Source: GCA-2794515 sp033763335
Lineage (GTDB): Bacteria > Chloroflexota > Anaerolineae > Aggregatilineales > Phototrophicaceae
Length of the DNA stretch: 64,000 bases
Assembly (NCBI GenBank): GCA_033763335.1
Contig: JANRKU010000008.1
Coordinates: forward strand, 124,001 to 188,000
Direction of reading: 5' to 3'
Shown: positions 51,103-61,115 of the stretch, piece by piece
How positions within the stretch are numbered: position 1 is the first letter of the stretch
Layout: each line of letters starts with the position of its first letter
Translations under genes and position numbers: made by a program
Notes under the pieces: generated by a model
Databases searched by the model: none
The model's input: only the letters and a program-made list of their open reading frames with translations
What the model was told of the DNA's origin: nothing

Positions 51103-53229
51103 TTATTCACTCAATTCGTTTTTAATCAATTCTAAAAATTTCTTACGGTCTAATGATGCTTTTTCGAGCAAGGCTTTGATATGAACCTGCATGCGTTTTT
51201 GCTCATCATCGCTCAACGACTTGGCAGAAACCACCACAACAGGAATGTCGCGTAAATTGACATCATTTTTTAGTGTATCTAAAATAGCGAATCCATCCAA
51301 ATCGGGCAACATCAAATCGAGCAGAATTAAATCGGGGTGATAGGTATAAATGGCTTTTAGCCCTGCCCGTCCTGTTGCCGCTTCAATGACATAATAATCC
51401 TCTTTGGCAGATGCTAACATCCGTTTGGCGAGGCGCAAATCGAGCGGGTTATCTTCGATGATAACGATGGTATGTTGCCCCTGTTGTACTGAATCGGTGG
51501 TTGGCGTGGATTCGGTTTTTGGTGATGTGGATGGATTGGTTACAGGTGTATGTCCCAATACATTAACCACATGGTCTACCAATTGGCGGGTTTCAAAACC
51601 ACCTTTTGTCCAAACAGAATCGGAATAATCATCGAGTGTTTTACGGTCTTGGTCGGTCAAATTTTTGGCAGAGACGACTACCACAGGGATATTGGCAGTA
51701 GCGGGATTTTTTTTGAGTCGTTCCAAAAGGGTTAGCCCATCCATCTCTGGCATGGTCAAATCACACACGACCAAATCGGGCTTGCGGTCTATGATGACCT
51801 TTAACCCCTCCACACCATCGGGTGCTTCATAGACCCGATAATTTTTATAACTTTGGAGCAAGCGCCGAATGAGCCGACGGTCATTGGGGTTGTCATCTAC
51901 AATCACCACCGTGGTGACTTGTTCATTCAAATTTTGCAAAGCCGCCCCAAGCCCATCTTCTTTGGGTTTATTGGTGTGGTCGGTGGGGTCTAGTTGTAGG
52001 TCGAGGATATAGCGGTCATATTGGTCGCCCAAAATATGGCTTTCTGCCAGCATGGTATGACCAGAACAATTGATGACAACGGTCTCATCTTTTTTGATAA
52101 TGCCCTGAGAGAACATTTTATCTAATCCTGCAAATGCTACCGCAGTCGCTGGTTCAACTGAAATGCCTGCCCGTGAAGCCAAATGGCGCATGGCTTGGAA
52201 GGTATCGCCATCTTCTACGGAGAGCATAATGCCCCCATTGCTTTTTACGGCTGTATAGAGCAGATGATAGGCATGTCCGGGGTCGCCTGTGGCGAGGACA
52301 TAAATCAGCGTTTTTGGGACGACAGGCGTGGCTTTATCCTCATTGTTATTGAAGGCGTTGACCATCGGCGAACACCCCGTTGCTTGAATAATGCCGAGCT
52401 TTGGCATTTTATCAATCAACCCCATATCGAATAATTCTTGAAATCCCTTCCATACCCCAATAGGACCAATGCCACCACTGACAGCCTGAATATACCAATC
52501 GGGCGCAAGCCATTTTTTAGACCCGTCTGGATGCCGTTCTAATGCCAATTGTTCGGCAATTTCATAACCGAGTGTTTTCATACTCTCTTTGCTAGGGATG
52601 GTGCGTGCGCCCTTATCCATCACCACGCCTTTGCGGTCTGCGAATTGGGCGGCGATTTTTTTCGTCTCATCATACGTGCCAGAGACTTTGACCACCTCTG
52701 CCCCATAGAGGGCGGCTTCGCGCATTTTTTCGTTGGCGACAAGGCTGGTTAGGAACAGCCATAATTTAATCCCTGCCCGCGCACAAAACGCCGCATAAGC
52801 GACGGCGGCATTGCCCGTAGAAGCCAATACACATTCTGTAATTCCCTGTTGGTGCATGGCTGTGACAGACATAGAGGCTTGGCGGTCTTTGAATGAATTG
52901 GTGGGCTGATGGCGCTCATCTTTGATATAAATACCTTCATGCCCGTATATGCGTTCATATTGATATAAACGCACTAAGGGCGTATACCCCTCTCCTAGTG
53001 ATATTTCTGGATTGGGGGTGCTGATGGGCAATAATGCCCCATAGCGCCATAATGAGCGTACCCCGCTCATCCCTGTTGCCCATGTGGGCTTGATGGTTTC
53101 ATAATCATAGCGAGCATCTAGCCAGCCCGATTGACATTTTTCACAGGTTGTTAGTGTCATATCGGCGGGCATTTCGTGTCCACATTCTAAACAGACAACC
53201 TTGGTGAAATACGGATTATTCATAGTCAC
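51103..53229 (-). CDS. Threonine synthase fused to two receiver domains
   Basis: This 708-residue protein has three parts. Residues 1-410 are a PLP-dependent threonine synthase with an N-terminal zinc ribbon (C13, C16, C29, C32), PLP Lys114 in NSFKDRQAS, STGNAAVAYAAF, and SGGIGPIGVWKGF. It should make L-threonine from O-phosphohomoserine. REC1 is at about 438-560 (acidic pair D445/D446, phospho-acceptor D490) and REC2 at about 586-705 (E592/D593, D638), joined by a Thr/Ser/Pro linker. The unbroken frame and linkers argue against an assembly error. A 1917-residue histidine kinase lies upstream, on the same strand, as the likely phosphoryl donor. I know of no such fusion from general knowledge. 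Confidence 0.93.
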   Translation of the reverse strand: MTMNNPYFTKVVCLECGHEMPADMTLTTCEKCQSGWLDARYDYETIKPTWATGMSGVRSLWRYGALLPISTPNPEISLGEGYTPLVRLYQYERIYGHEGIYIKDERHQPTNSFKDRQASMSVTAMHQQGITECVLASTGNAAVAYAAFCARAGIKLWLFLTSLVANEKMREAALYGAEVVKVSGTYDETKKIAAQFADRKGVVMDKGARTIPSKESMKTLGYEIAEQLALERHPDGSKKWLAPDWYIQAVSGGIGPIGVWKGFQELFDMGLIDKMPKLGIIQATGCSPMVNAFNNNEDKATPVVPKTLIYVLATGDPGHAYHLLYTAVKSNGGIMLSVEDGDTFQAMRHLASRAGISVEPATAVAFAGLDKMFSQGIIKKDETVVINCSGHTMLAESHILGDQYDRYILDLQLDPTDHTNKPKEDGLGAALQNLNEQVTTVVIVDDNPNDRRLIRRLLQSYKNYRVYEAPDGVEGLKVIIDRKPDLVVCDLTMPEMDGLTLLERLKKNPATANIPVVVVSAKNLTDQDRKTLDDYSDSVWTKGGFETRQLVDHVVNVLGHTPVTNPSTSPKTESTPTTDSVQQGQHTIVIIEDNPLDLRLAKRMLASAKEDYYVIEAATGRAGLKAIYTYHPDLILLDLMLPDLDGFAILDTLKNDVNLRDIPVVVVSAKSLSDDEQKRMQVHIKALLEKASLDRKKFLELIKNELSE

Positions 53230-53242
53230 TCTTATCCATGGT

Positions 53243-53270
53243 ATAAGGGCGCAATATATTGCGCCCTTAT
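53243..53270. repeat. Loopless palindrome between the kinase and threonine synthase-REC genes
   Basis: A 28-bp perfect palindrome with core GGGCGCAATATATTGCGCCC and arms ATAA/TTAT. It belongs to the GTA...TAC group, here with TA at the outer edge. It lies within the signalling block, so it may uncouple expression of the kinase from the downstream genes. Confidence 0.83.
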
Positions 53271-53303
53271 GTGTTCTATAGGTTAGATGAAGTACATTCT
53301 GGA

Positions 53304-56300
53304 TTACGATTTGCTATCTTTGCCCATGGGGACTGTTTCACCCTCATGAACGGGGAGTGTAAACCAGAAGGTTGACCCTTTGCCAAATTCACTTTCTACA
53401 AAGATTTGCCCATTGTGCATTTCGACCAATTGCTTGGTGATGGTGAGTCCCAAACCTGTCCCACCTGCCCGACGGGTAGATGAGCCATCTACTTGGCTGA
53501 ATCGCTCAAATACCAATCCCAGTTTATCTTCTGATATGCCCACACCTGTATCTTTGACGATGATAGACACACTATTGTTATCATGATGGTTCAAGTGGAT
53601 TCGCACACTGCCCGATTCTGTGAACTTAACAGCGTTGCTGACCAAGTTCCAAATAATTTGGCGCAAGCGGATGGCATCGGCAGAGACAAGCGGAATTTCT
53701 GTCTCTTGTACCATTTCCAATACAACGGGTTTGTCTTTGACCAACACTTGCGCGGTTTGGACAATTTCTTTGATATAGGCGGTCAAATCGAGTGGTTTGC
53801 GGTCTAGTCGCATTTCACCCGCTTCGATTTTGGCGAGGTCGAGAATTTCATTGATGAGTGACAACAAGTGCTTGCCACTATTATGAATAGCTGTCACATC
53901 TTCTTCTGCATCTGGAGTGAGTTCCCCATCTACACCATCGAGCAACACTTCGGAATAACCGATGATAGAGTTTAACGGCGTGCGGAGTTCATGGCTCATA
54001 TTGGCGAGGAATTGTGATTTTAGACGGTCAACATCGCGTAATTTATCGGCAATTTCACGCTCACGAGCAGACTGTTCTTCTAATGATTCAAAGAATTGCG
54101 CGTTTTGAATGGCGATAGCGATTTGGTCTGCGAGGATGGTGGAGATTTTTATATCCTCACTGGTGAAGTATCCGATTTGCTCTGATTGTAAATCCAATAC
54201 CCCAAGCACAGTGTTACCAACGATGAGTGGCAGTGCCATTTCTGAATGGGTATCTGGCAAAATTGGATTGGGCAAGAAATTGGGGTCTGATTGCACATCG
54301 TTCACAATAACAGCATGACGGTTATTGTAGGCTTGAATCACCAACGATTTTTCACGGCTGAGGTTAATCTTATGCCCTGTTTTAACCAATACTCGACCTT
54401 CCTCACCAGAACCAGCCACAACACTCAATGCCCCTTCTTCTTCATCTAGCAAATAGATATGAGCATAATAGAGGTTGAACTCATCTTTAGTGAGGTTGGT
54501 CACACGTTCCAACAAGTCTTTAAGCACCAACACGGTGGTCGTAGCGGCACTTACCCGCGCTACCGATTCGAGGCGTTGGGCGCGGAGTTGATTTTCTTGC
54601 CGCGCTTTTTCTTCTGCAACATACGATTGCCGACTGGCAACAACCGACGTTACGACTGGCATGAGCGCATTCATAAGCTCGCGGAAGTCTTCATCAAAAA
54701 TACGAGGACCATCCCAAGACATACTGATGATGCCAGATAGTTCATTGCCAGAGCGTAGCGGGAAAACCACCGCAGACCCCATATTAACGGCTTCTAAAAA
54801 TGCGCGAATATTTGCATCGAAGCGTGGGTCATCGAGATTCTCTAAGAAAAGAGCTATAGTTGCATTTTGGCTGATGAATGTGAGCAACGGATATTCCGCC
54901 TCTGTGAGGTGGGTTTTTGGTAAGGCAGATAATGGTAAGGGTTGTGTTCCCATTCGCAAGGCAATGGTATCTGATGCGAGGAGACCTGTTTCTGTTTTGC
55001 TCACATACGATATGCTCGAAATGCCTGTCCCAAATCTTTCAAATACATTGCTCAGAGCGCCCAAGATTTCGTCTTCGGTTTGTGCAAGTGATAAACGGGC
55101 ATTGGTATCTGCCAAAATTTCGGCACGATTTCGATTGCGTTCTAGCTCTTGGGCAGACCGTTTCGCTTCAGTTATGTCACGGGCAATGAAATAAATGGTG
55201 TTGGTTTCAAGGTTAGGCGTAGATTGCCAAGATAACCAGCGCCAATCGCCCTCTTTGGTCTTATAGCGATTTTCAAAAGAAACTGTCTTATGCCCTTTGG
55301 CGAGTTGTTCATTAGCTTCATAATTTGTCCGTTCCACATCGTCTGGATGTGTAAATTCCAAATAGGGAACAGATTTGAGTTCTTCTATCGTAAAACCGAG
55401 TGTATGTTCCCATGCGGGATTGAGTTGCTTAAAGTAGCCATCAAACCCTGCTGTACCAATGAGGTCAAGTGCGCTGTTAAATAGGCGGTCGTTCTCTTCA
55501 CGAGCGAGTTGAATTTCGTTAAAGATACGTGTATTTTCTACAGCAATGGCGATTTGTGCCGCCAGTGTAGATTTGATTTGAACGTCATTCTCGGTAAAGC
55601 GTCCAACTTGCTCAGATTGCACATCTAGTACACCGATAATCTTATTACCGACCACCATTGGAATTGCCATTTCTGAACGGGTTTCTGGTAATAATGGATT
55701 GGGCAGGAACGAAGGCTCTAATGTGACATCATTCACGATAAAACTTTTATTGAGGCGAACTGCACTTGCCACCACGCTTTGTTCACGTTCAACGGGGATG
55801 GCGTGTTTGCGATCTACCATGATTTTACCCGCTTTACCCGCCCCACCACTCAAGATGAGGTTTTCACCAGATTCATCTAGTAAATAAATATGGGTATGGT
55901 AGAGGTTAAAACGCTCTTTGGTGAGGTTAGAGACCTTAAATAGCAAGTCGGTGATATTGAGGTTACTACTGGCTTCTGCACTCACCTCTGCCACAGTTTG
56001 TAATTCGATAGCACGTTTTTGGATTTCTAGCTCTTGTTCTTTACGTGCCGTAATTTCGTAACGAATCGCAATATACTGAATCGGTTTGCCTTCATCATTT
56101 AAGGTGGGGATGAGGGTTGTATCTACCCAATAGTAGCTACCATCTTTTGCCTTATTTTTGATTTCACCGCGCCATACCTTGCCATTGGCAATTGTTACCC
56201 ACAGGTTGCGAATGAACTCTTTGCTATGATAACCAGAATTGATGATGCGATGGTCTTGACCAATCAATTCTTCACGGCTGTATTTTGATATTTTGCAGAA

Positions 56301-59057
56301 CAGGTCATTCACATAGGTGATTTTGCCTGTTTGGTCAGTGAAGGCAACGATTGCCGATTGATCCATCGCAAACCGATAATCTTCGACTTCTTTGAGTGCT
56401 TCACGAATTTGCTCTGTTGCTTTTTGAGCCTCTGTAATATCGCGTGCAATAAAGTAAATGGTCTGATTATCTATATCGGGTGTAGATTGCCAAGATAACC
56501 AACGCCAATCACCATTTTTGGTGCGATACCGATTTTCAAATGAAACAGTTTTATTTCCCTTAGCGAGTTGTTCATTGGCTTCATAGTTTGTGCGTTCAAC
56601 ATCATCTGGATGCAAAAACTCAACATACGGCACAGCCATGAGTTCTTCATTGGTAAAACCGAGTGTGGCTTCCCATGCGGGATTGAGTTGCTTAAAGTAG
56701 CCGTCAAACCCTGCTGTACCAATGAGGTCTAATGCGTTATTAAACAGACGATCGTTTTCTTCACGAGCCGCCATAATGAGGTCAAAGGCGCGGGCATTTT
56801 CTACCGCGATAGCGACTTGAGATGCAAGGGTTGTTTTAACTTGAATATCTTCTTGATTGAACCGATTTTCTTTATCCGATTGCACATCCAATACCCCTAT
56901 CAGCTTTTCACCGACAATCATTGGGATTGCCATTTCCGATTTGGTATTGGGGAGTAATGGATTAGGCAAGAAATCGGGGTTGATTGTGACATCATTCACA
57001 ATCACGCCTTGTCCGCTACGAGCGGCACTTGCCACCAAGCTATGCGGGTGATTGAGTGGGATTGTCCGCCCTTCTGCTACCATGACCTTGCCTGCTTCGC
57101 CAGCACCACCAGCGAGGATGAGCTTTTCACCCGATTTATCAAGCAAATAAATATGGGCATGATACAGGTTAAATCGCTCTTTGGTGAGGTTAGAGACATT
57201 TACCAGCAATTCACTAATATTCAGGTTGCCAGTTGCCTCTGCGGTCACTTCTGCCACCGTTTGCATTTCAATAGCGCGACGTTGCGTATCTTGATAGAGC
57301 GACACGTTTTCAAATGTCACGGCGAGTTGGTCTGCCATAGATTGGAATAAGCGGATGTTATCTTCACTAAAGGTATTGGGGACACTATGTTGAATATCCA
57401 ACACCCCAATGACCCGATTTTGCAAGCGCAGAGGAATGGTCACTTCTGACCGTGTTTCTGGGAGCAATTCGTTGGGCAAGAAATTGGGGTCTTTGGCGGT
57501 ATCTTGCACGATGACGGGTTGTTGTGTTTGGATGGCAGTTGAGACCAATGACCGCTTTTCGAGTGATAAACGGTGATTCCGTCCCAAAAGTTTGCGTCCC
57601 ACATAGCCTGTACCATCGCGTAGCTCTGCCCATTTGCCCGTTGCATCAATAATATACACTTGTGTGTAGTAAAAATCGAAACGGTCACGAATGAGGTTCA
57701 CGGTTAGGCTGAGGAGGTCGTTAATATCGCGGATTTGGTTTGCCGCCGCAGAAATTTCTGCGGATGTTTCCAAATCCTTTGTCCGTTCAGATACGCGGGA
57801 TTCTAGCGATTCAAACGAATCTTTTAGCTGATTGCTCATGCTAGTGAATGCACGACTGAGGTCGCCCAGTTCATCTTGGCGTTGCGTGACTGATATAGAG
57901 GGGGTGCTTGTAAAATTGCCAGTGGCAATTTCTTGAGCCGTGCTACTCAGTTCAGCGAGTGGCTTACTAATTTGGCGGGCAATCAACAATGTGATGAGAG
58001 AACCAATCGCGCCAACTGCCAACACCGCAAACAACCCAAATAGGGCGACTTGTTGCACTTGAGCATAAATAACTGCTTCCTCACGGGTACTGATGAGGAT
58101 GAAGTAATAGTCGAAATTGGCATTTTCTGGTGCAACATTCACGCGGACATAGTGGGCAAGTTGACCGTTTTCTGTACTGAATGATGTAATTTCAGACCCA
58201 AGTGATGTTATTCTTTTTCCTTCTTCAGTAGTGAAGAAAGAGCTATTGGAGATATTTGCCCCTGCCTCATTGCCAATCGTTTCGATATCTGGCTCAAACC
58301 CAAAGGTACGGGTTGGGATACGTGTATTGACAAGGTAGTATCCGTCGCTATTGAGCAAGTATGCAAAACCATCTGCACCACTGGCTTGTACTTCATTGAG
58401 TAAGGCACGCGCCCAAACATTGATGACGACAATCCCCATTAATCTATTGCTGAAATAAATGGGAATGCCATACCGAATGACAGGTACAACCGAGCCATCC
58501 TCTAGTAGTTGGATGGTGGCTGGATTACCTTCTCGATTGAGTTCTAATGGAGAAATGTATAAGCCACCATTGGGTTGGTTAAGCGTATTTGTGAAATACC
58601 CTCTATCTGCTTTATTTTGCAGATTAGTGATACGCTGGGCAGTGTTTGTTAGTGGGTCAAAATCTACACGAACCCGTTCTAAGCCTGTCGCATCTATAAA
58701 GCGTAATTGCTGATAATTGACACGCACATTAGCTAAAGCAACTAAATTATCTTCTAATGTGAAACGCGCCTCTTCAATGGCTGCTTCATCGCCAGAAGCT
58801 AATGCTTGTGCATATCGCTCTACTGATGGTGCTTGACGAAGATATTCAATATCTTCTAATGGAATCTCTAAGAATGACTCAAGGCGAACTACTTCTTCTG
58901 CCACATGTGTTTCTTCTTGGGCTTCCACATTGCGCGTAATGTCCTGTGACCATTGCGTAATGATGAGGAAGGCAACCGCTACGACAGGAATAATAACCAA
59001 CGGCAAGATATATAAAATCAGTTTTTGTCTAAGTTTGAGCGAGCCAATATTTATCAC
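53304..59057 (-). CDS. Large sensor histidine kinase: dCache, HAMP, five GAF, three PAS
   Basis: This 1917-residue membrane kinase has helices at about 10-35 and 335-360 that enclose a dCache-like extracytoplasmic sensor (38-325), then HAMP. The order after that is GAF (about 435-585), GAF (600-755), PAS (765-878), PAS (890-1005), GAF (1015-1175), PAS (1185-1298), GAF (1308-1475) and GAF (1490-1655). HisKA has MSHELRTPLNS (His1689), and the ATPase part has N, G1 (DTGVGIS) and G2 (GGTGLGL) boxes. The GAF-PAS unit at 600-878 recurs nearly unchanged at 1015-1298, an internal duplication. It has no receiver of its own, which fits relay to the REC domains next door. GTG at 59057 follows AAAGGGGG by 7 bases. 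Confidence 0.93.
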   Translation of the reverse strand: MINIGSLKLRQKLILYILPLVIIPVVAVAFLIITQWSQDITRNVEAQEETHVAEEVVRLESFLEIPLEDIEYLRQAPSVERYAQALASGDEAAIEEARFTLEDNLVALANVRVNYQQLRFIDATGLERVRVDFDPLTNTAQRITNLQNKADRGYFTNTLNQPNGGLYISPLELNREGNPATIQLLEDGSVVPVIRYGIPIYFSNRLMGIVVINVWARALLNEVQASGADGFAYLLNSDGYYLVNTRIPTRTFGFEPDIETIGNEAGANISNSSFFTTEEGKRITSLGSEITSFSTENGQLAHYVRVNVAPENANFDYYFILISTREEAVIYAQVQQVALFGLFAVLAVGAIGSLITLLIARQISKPLAELSSTAQEIATGNFTSTPSISVTQRQDELGDLSRAFTSMSNQLKDSFESLESRVSERTKDLETSAEISAAANQIRDINDLLSLTVNLIRDRFDFYYTQVYIIDATGKWAELRDGTGYVGRKLLGRNHRLSLEKRSLVSTAIQTQQPVIVQDTAKDPNFLPNELLPETRSEVTIPLRLQNRVIGVLDIQHSVPNTFSEDNIRLFQSMADQLAVTFENVSLYQDTQRRAIEMQTVAEVTAEATGNLNISELLVNVSNLTKERFNLYHAHIYLLDKSGEKLILAGGAGEAGKVMVAEGRTIPLNHPHSLVASAARSGQGVIVNDVTINPDFLPNPLLPNTKSEMAIPMIVGEKLIGVLDVQSDKENRFNQEDIQVKTTLASQVAIAVENARAFDLIMAAREENDRLFNNALDLIGTAGFDGYFKQLNPAWEATLGFTNEELMAVPYVEFLHPDDVERTNYEANEQLAKGNKTVSFENRYRTKNGDWRWLSWQSTPDIDNQTIYFIARDITEAQKATEQIREALKEVEDYRFAMDQSAIVAFTDQTGKITYVNDLFCKISKYSREELIGQDHRIINSGYHSKEFIRNLWVTIANGKVWRGEIKNKAKDGSYYWVDTTLIPTLNDEGKPIQYIAIRYEITARKEQELEIQKRAIELQTVAEVSAEASSNLNITDLLFKVSNLTKERFNLYHTHIYLLDESGENLILSGGAGKAGKIMVDRKHAIPVEREQSVVASAVRLNKSFIVNDVTLEPSFLPNPLLPETRSEMAIPMVVGNKIIGVLDVQSEQVGRFTENDVQIKSTLAAQIAIAVENTRIFNEIQLAREENDRLFNSALDLIGTAGFDGYFKQLNPAWEHTLGFTIEELKSVPYLEFTHPDDVERTNYEANEQLAKGHKTVSFENRYKTKEGDWRWLSWQSTPNLETNTIYFIARDITEAKRSAQELERNRNRAEILADTNARLSLAQTEDEILGALSNVFERFGTGISSISYVSKTETGLLASDTIALRMGTQPLPLSALPKTHLTEAEYPLLTFISQNATIALFLENLDDPRFDANIRAFLEAVNMGSAVVFPLRSGNELSGIISMSWDGPRIFDEDFRELMNALMPVVTSVVASRQSYVAEEKARQENQLRAQRLESVARVSAATTTVLVLKDLLERVTNLTKDEFNLYYAHIYLLDEEEGALSVVAGSGEEGRVLVKTGHKINLSREKSLVIQAYNNRHAVIVNDVQSDPNFLPNPILPDTHSEMALPLIVGNTVLGVLDLQSEQIGYFTSEDIKISTILADQIAIAIQNAQFFESLEEQSAREREIADKLRDVDRLKSQFLANMSHELRTPLNSIIGYSEVLLDGVDGELTPDAEEDVTAIHNSGKHLLSLINEILDLAKIEAGEMRLDRKPLDLTAYIKEIVQTAQVLVKDKPVVLEMVQETEIPLVSADAIRLRQIIWNLVSNAVKFTESGSVRIHLNHHDNNSVSIIVKDTGVGISEDKLGLVFERFSQVDGSSTRRAGGTGLGLTITKQLVEMHNGQIFVESEFGKGSTFWFTLPVHEGETVPMGKDSKS

Positions 59058-59184
59058 GCAAATACCCCCTTTATGGTATTGTTGCGATTTCACGTTAATT
59101 TTATTTTAATCTCATGTTCTTGTTTTGTGTCAAGCAAAAATCTTAATTATTCTCTCTGCAAACAAAGTTCACCAGATATGCCAA

Positions 59185-59222
59185 CAAAAAAACAACCCAC
59201 ATGAATTTGTGGGTTGTTTTTA
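59185..59222 (-). terminator. Terminator of glpD
   Basis: AACAACCCACA pairs with TGTGGGTTGTT across a 6-nt loop, with A runs on one side and T runs on the other, so it works in both directions. It lies 20 bases past the glpD stop. Confidence 0.8.
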
Positions 59223-59241
59223 TTACAGCGTGTTATGGTGC

Positions 59242-60951
59242 TTATTGAATTGGCAGGCGCAATTTTTCTTCTGTTACACCGTGTCGTGTAATGAGCAATT
59301 GGCGTGCCTGCTCAATTTCTTGTCGGGTGCGTTGATTATCCCACCCCAACACCCCTGCCAAAATATGGGCAAGTTCGGCTAACCCTGCCCCATCAATTTT
59401 TCCGAGCATCGCCAATAATGAACGGCGTAGGAGCAAGTCTTCTAAATGGGCAATTTTTTCGTTTTGTGCCAAAAAGACGATTTCACGATGGGTATAATCT
59501 GGCACACATTCAAGCGGGGCATCTGCCTCTGCTTGGCAAAAAGCGATGATGTCTTCTGCCCGTCCGCCATACCGATTGAGGAGCATTTCGACTGTTTGGC
59601 GAGGCAAGCCTGTTTTGAGGGTTTGGTCATTAATCCAACGTTGCCGATTGCCTTTGGGGAATTTTTTCCCGCCACCAATGGGTAATTTGAGGGTGCTGGC
59701 ATGGCGTGATTTTCCCAACCGTGTGAGGACATCATCGGTCACTTTTTCTGAGAATGCGCGGAAGGTTGTCCATTTTCCGCCGACCAGTGATAACACCGGA
59801 TATGCACCCCGCGCCCCCGCTTCGATGGTATTGATGCTATGGTCACGGCTGATTTGTCCTGTGGTGCTGGCACTACTCGATGGCAATGGGCGCACCCCAG
59901 AAAACCGATAGACGATATGAGAACGGTCTACGTGTATAGAGGGGAATACCAGTTTGACCATTTCGAGCATGTAATCTACTTCTTGTTCGGTGCAGATGGC
60001 ATCATCTGGGTTATCTATCCGAATATCGGTTGTGCCAATCAATACGCGGTCTTCTAAGGGAAAGAAGAGGCAGATGCGCCCATCGGCATTTTCAAAGAAC
60101 ATTTCATGCCCTTGTGTGGCGGCGTGCAATTCGGGATGGTCAACAATCAGATGCGAGCCTTTTGTGCCACCAATGAATTGACTTCCCCGATTCAATTTTT
60201 CGTTGGCAAAATCAATCCATGGACCCGCCGCATTGATGACGATTTTGGGCTTTATGGTATATTCGGTATTGGTCAATTGGTCGCGCAAAATGACGGTATC
60301 GTGTCCTGCGCTCACCGCCTTCATATAATTGATGGCATGGGCATTTGCGGGTGTTTCTGATTCTGCATCCAAAATAATCTCTAGGGCAATGCGTTCTGGA
60401 TAGGGCATCCACGCATCATAATAGGTGGCGGTGGCGATGATATTGGGATTCAATTCTGGTCTGCGGACGAGCGATTCTTCTTTGCCAAAAAAACGGTGGC
60501 GCGGGAGGGTCTGTTGGCGGATGGTGAAAAGGTCATACATCATCAGCCCCAATTTGATGACCAATGCCCCGCGTGCGCTTGGCTTATCGCGCAAGTTCAA
60601 AAATTTAAGTGGGGCATTCAAAATGCCACTAAGGGCGGTGAATATGGGGATGGTGGTGGGGAGCGGCTTCACATAATGAGGGGCATTTTGCAATAACCGA
60701 TTGCGTTCTGTGAGTGCCTCACGCACCAATCGAAATTCGCCATTTTCCAAATAGCGCAACCCACCATGTACCATGTGCGATGACCCCGCACTCGCCCCAG
60801 AGCAAAAATCGTTCATCTCCACCAACAGCACATCCACCCCTTGCAGGGTGAGGTCGCGGAATGTGCCAATACCATTGATGCCCCCGCCAATAATCAGTAC
60901 CGATACATCTGGATGATTTTTGATATGTTGAAGTGTTTCTTCTCTGCCCAT
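59242..60951 (-). CDS. glpD: FAD-dependent glycerol-3-phosphate dehydrogenase
   Basis: This 569-residue membrane-peripheral enzyme oxidises glycerol 3-phosphate to dihydroxyacetone phosphate and feeds electrons to quinone. The FAD site VLIIGGGINGIGTFRDLTLQG is at 18-38, followed by SSHMVHGGLRYLENG and GTTDIRIDNPDD. The C-terminal region has the usual cap domain. Length is normal for GlpD. GAGG lies before the ATG. No glpK or glpF is beside it, so the gene stands alone. Confidence 0.94.
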   Translation of the reverse strand: MGREETLQHIKNHPDVSVLIIGGGINGIGTFRDLTLQGVDVLLVEMNDFCSGASAGSSHMVHGGLRYLENGEFRLVREALTERNRLLQNAPHYVKPLPTTIPIFTALSGILNAPLKFLNLRDKPSARGALVIKLGLMMYDLFTIRQQTLPRHRFFGKEESLVRRPELNPNIIATATYYDAWMPYPERIALEIILDAESETPANAHAINYMKAVSAGHDTVILRDQLTNTEYTIKPKIVINAAGPWIDFANEKLNRGSQFIGGTKGSHLIVDHPELHAATQGHEMFFENADGRICLFFPLEDRVLIGTTDIRIDNPDDAICTEQEVDYMLEMVKLVFPSIHVDRSHIVYRFSGVRPLPSSSASTTGQISRDHSINTIEAGARGAYPVLSLVGGKWTTFRAFSEKVTDDVLTRLGKSRHASTLKLPIGGGKKFPKGNRQRWINDQTLKTGLPRQTVEMLLNRYGGRAEDIIAFCQAEADAPLECVPDYTHREIVFLAQNEKIAHLEDLLLRRSLLAMLGKIDGAGLAELAHILAGVLGWDNQRTRQEIEQARQLLITRHGVTEEKLRLPIQ

Positions 60952-61115
60952 AACTAGCCTCAGTTCTTATTTCTTTTGACGAATATTTTGTCCTGATTAT
61001 AGCGCGTTATAGCGTTGTTCCGTAGTGCTATTGGGAATGATTTTTATATGAGGGATGTGGTGGGTGGCATTGGTAATGTGACGGATGGATGGCTTTTGTA
61101 TCCAAATAATTTTAA

